From a virus, in IMG/VR virus record IMGVR_UViG_3300023220_000031, positions 1-20,039 of that record: a stretch of 20,039 bases of DNA, one strand, 5' to 3'. Both the position numbers and the translations under genes were made by a program. Below the pieces are notes generated by a model, which had not been told where the DNA came from, ran no database searches, and saw nothing but the letters and a program-made list of their open reading frames with translations. Every line of letters starts with the position of its first letter. Position 1 is the stretch's first letter. Positions 19,846 to 20,039 of the stretch are shown in pieces.

Positions 19846-20039
19846 ATACAGAAGAAAAATTTGATCAGGCTAGGTTATCGGCGAGTTGTATTCCTGTTAT
19901 TGAGCAAAAAATACAATTAATAGAGCAGGAATTTGTGCAGGCCATTAAACAAACATCTCATGCCGACGACAAAGGTCGCCGCAATATGGTGACGGCTTTA
20001 CAAATATGTGAAAAGGTATTAGAATACCTTGTTAATGAC
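19842..20039 (+). CDS. Small helical protein downstream of the portal (partial)
   Basis: This frame was read directly from the ATG at 19842 (overlaps the portal stop as ATGA): MNTEEKFDQARLSASCIPVI, ending in KVLEYLVND with no stop before the window end. The 66 visible residues are helical. A short helical gene with a pattern of conserved E..I...E......H.DD..RR....AL...E.VL..L follows the portal in many P22- and N4-like phages. Its function is unknown, probably assembly. Confidence 0.7.
   Translation, partial: MNTEEKFDQARLSASCIPVIEQKIQLIEQEFVQAIKQTSHADDKGRRNMVTALQICEKVLEYLVND

Overview
The window is a contiguous piece of a tailed double-stranded DNA phage genome (or intact prophage). It is gene-dense, with many ATGA/TAATG stop-start overlaps, small accessory ORFs, a phage recombination set, a replication module, an endolysin, structural genes, both terminase subunits and a long P22-type portal. 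I see no host genes, integrase, attachment site, tRNA, insertion sequence or CRISPR array. The portal type suggests a podovirus. A standalone LexA-type DNA-binding domain and a GcrA-like helix-turn-helix suggest an alphaproteobacterial host, but this is a weak inference. The sequence looks moderately AT-rich.

Layout. (1) 1-1048: a divergent pair around an 11-bp perfect inverted repeat, with a leftward serine-recombinase-like protein that has lost its catalytic residues and a rightward unknown gene. (2) 1059-3762: a leftward recombination operon (acidic protein, small membrane protein, Rad52-like annealing protein, NinB/Orf, winged-helix protein, LexA DNA-binding-domain protein, Ref-like HNH nuclease) ending at a strong terminator. 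(3) 3781-3903: a divergent promoter region with TGAACA/TGTTCA boxes, from which the rightward operon starts with a ribbon-helix-helix candidate and RusA. (4) 4417-5816: small zinc-finger, membrane and HTH proteins. (5) 5813-5907: a promoter, structured RNA and U-tract that look like a roughly 60-nt small RNA. (6) 5936-8186: replication, with a DUF1376-type initiator containing six tandem 11-bp iterons and a 9-bp hairpin (candidate origin), then a Twinkle/DnaB-type helicase with a degenerate TOPRIM domain.

(7) 8215-8711: lysis, with an M15 endolysin downstream of a near-consensus promoter whose expected start coincides with the ATG, then a 33-aa membrane protein. (8) 8712-13138: virion-type proteins. 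(9) 13138-13679: terminase small subunit and terminator. (10) 13683-15730: an accessory cassette with its own palindrome and strong promoter, including an HNH/AP2 homing-type endonuclease. It separates TerS from TerL. (11) 15745-20039: a virion-type gene, TerL, portal and the start of the next gene.

How it works together: the leftward operon, RusA and the helicase supply recombination and replication; the iterons and hairpin inside the initiator gene probably mark the origin; the lysis, structural and packaging genes form a rightward late block interrupted by a self-contained cassette. The most unusual items are the dead recombinase with its palindrome, the small RNA candidate, the intragenic iteron array, the degenerate primase domain and the possible leaderless endolysin transcript.
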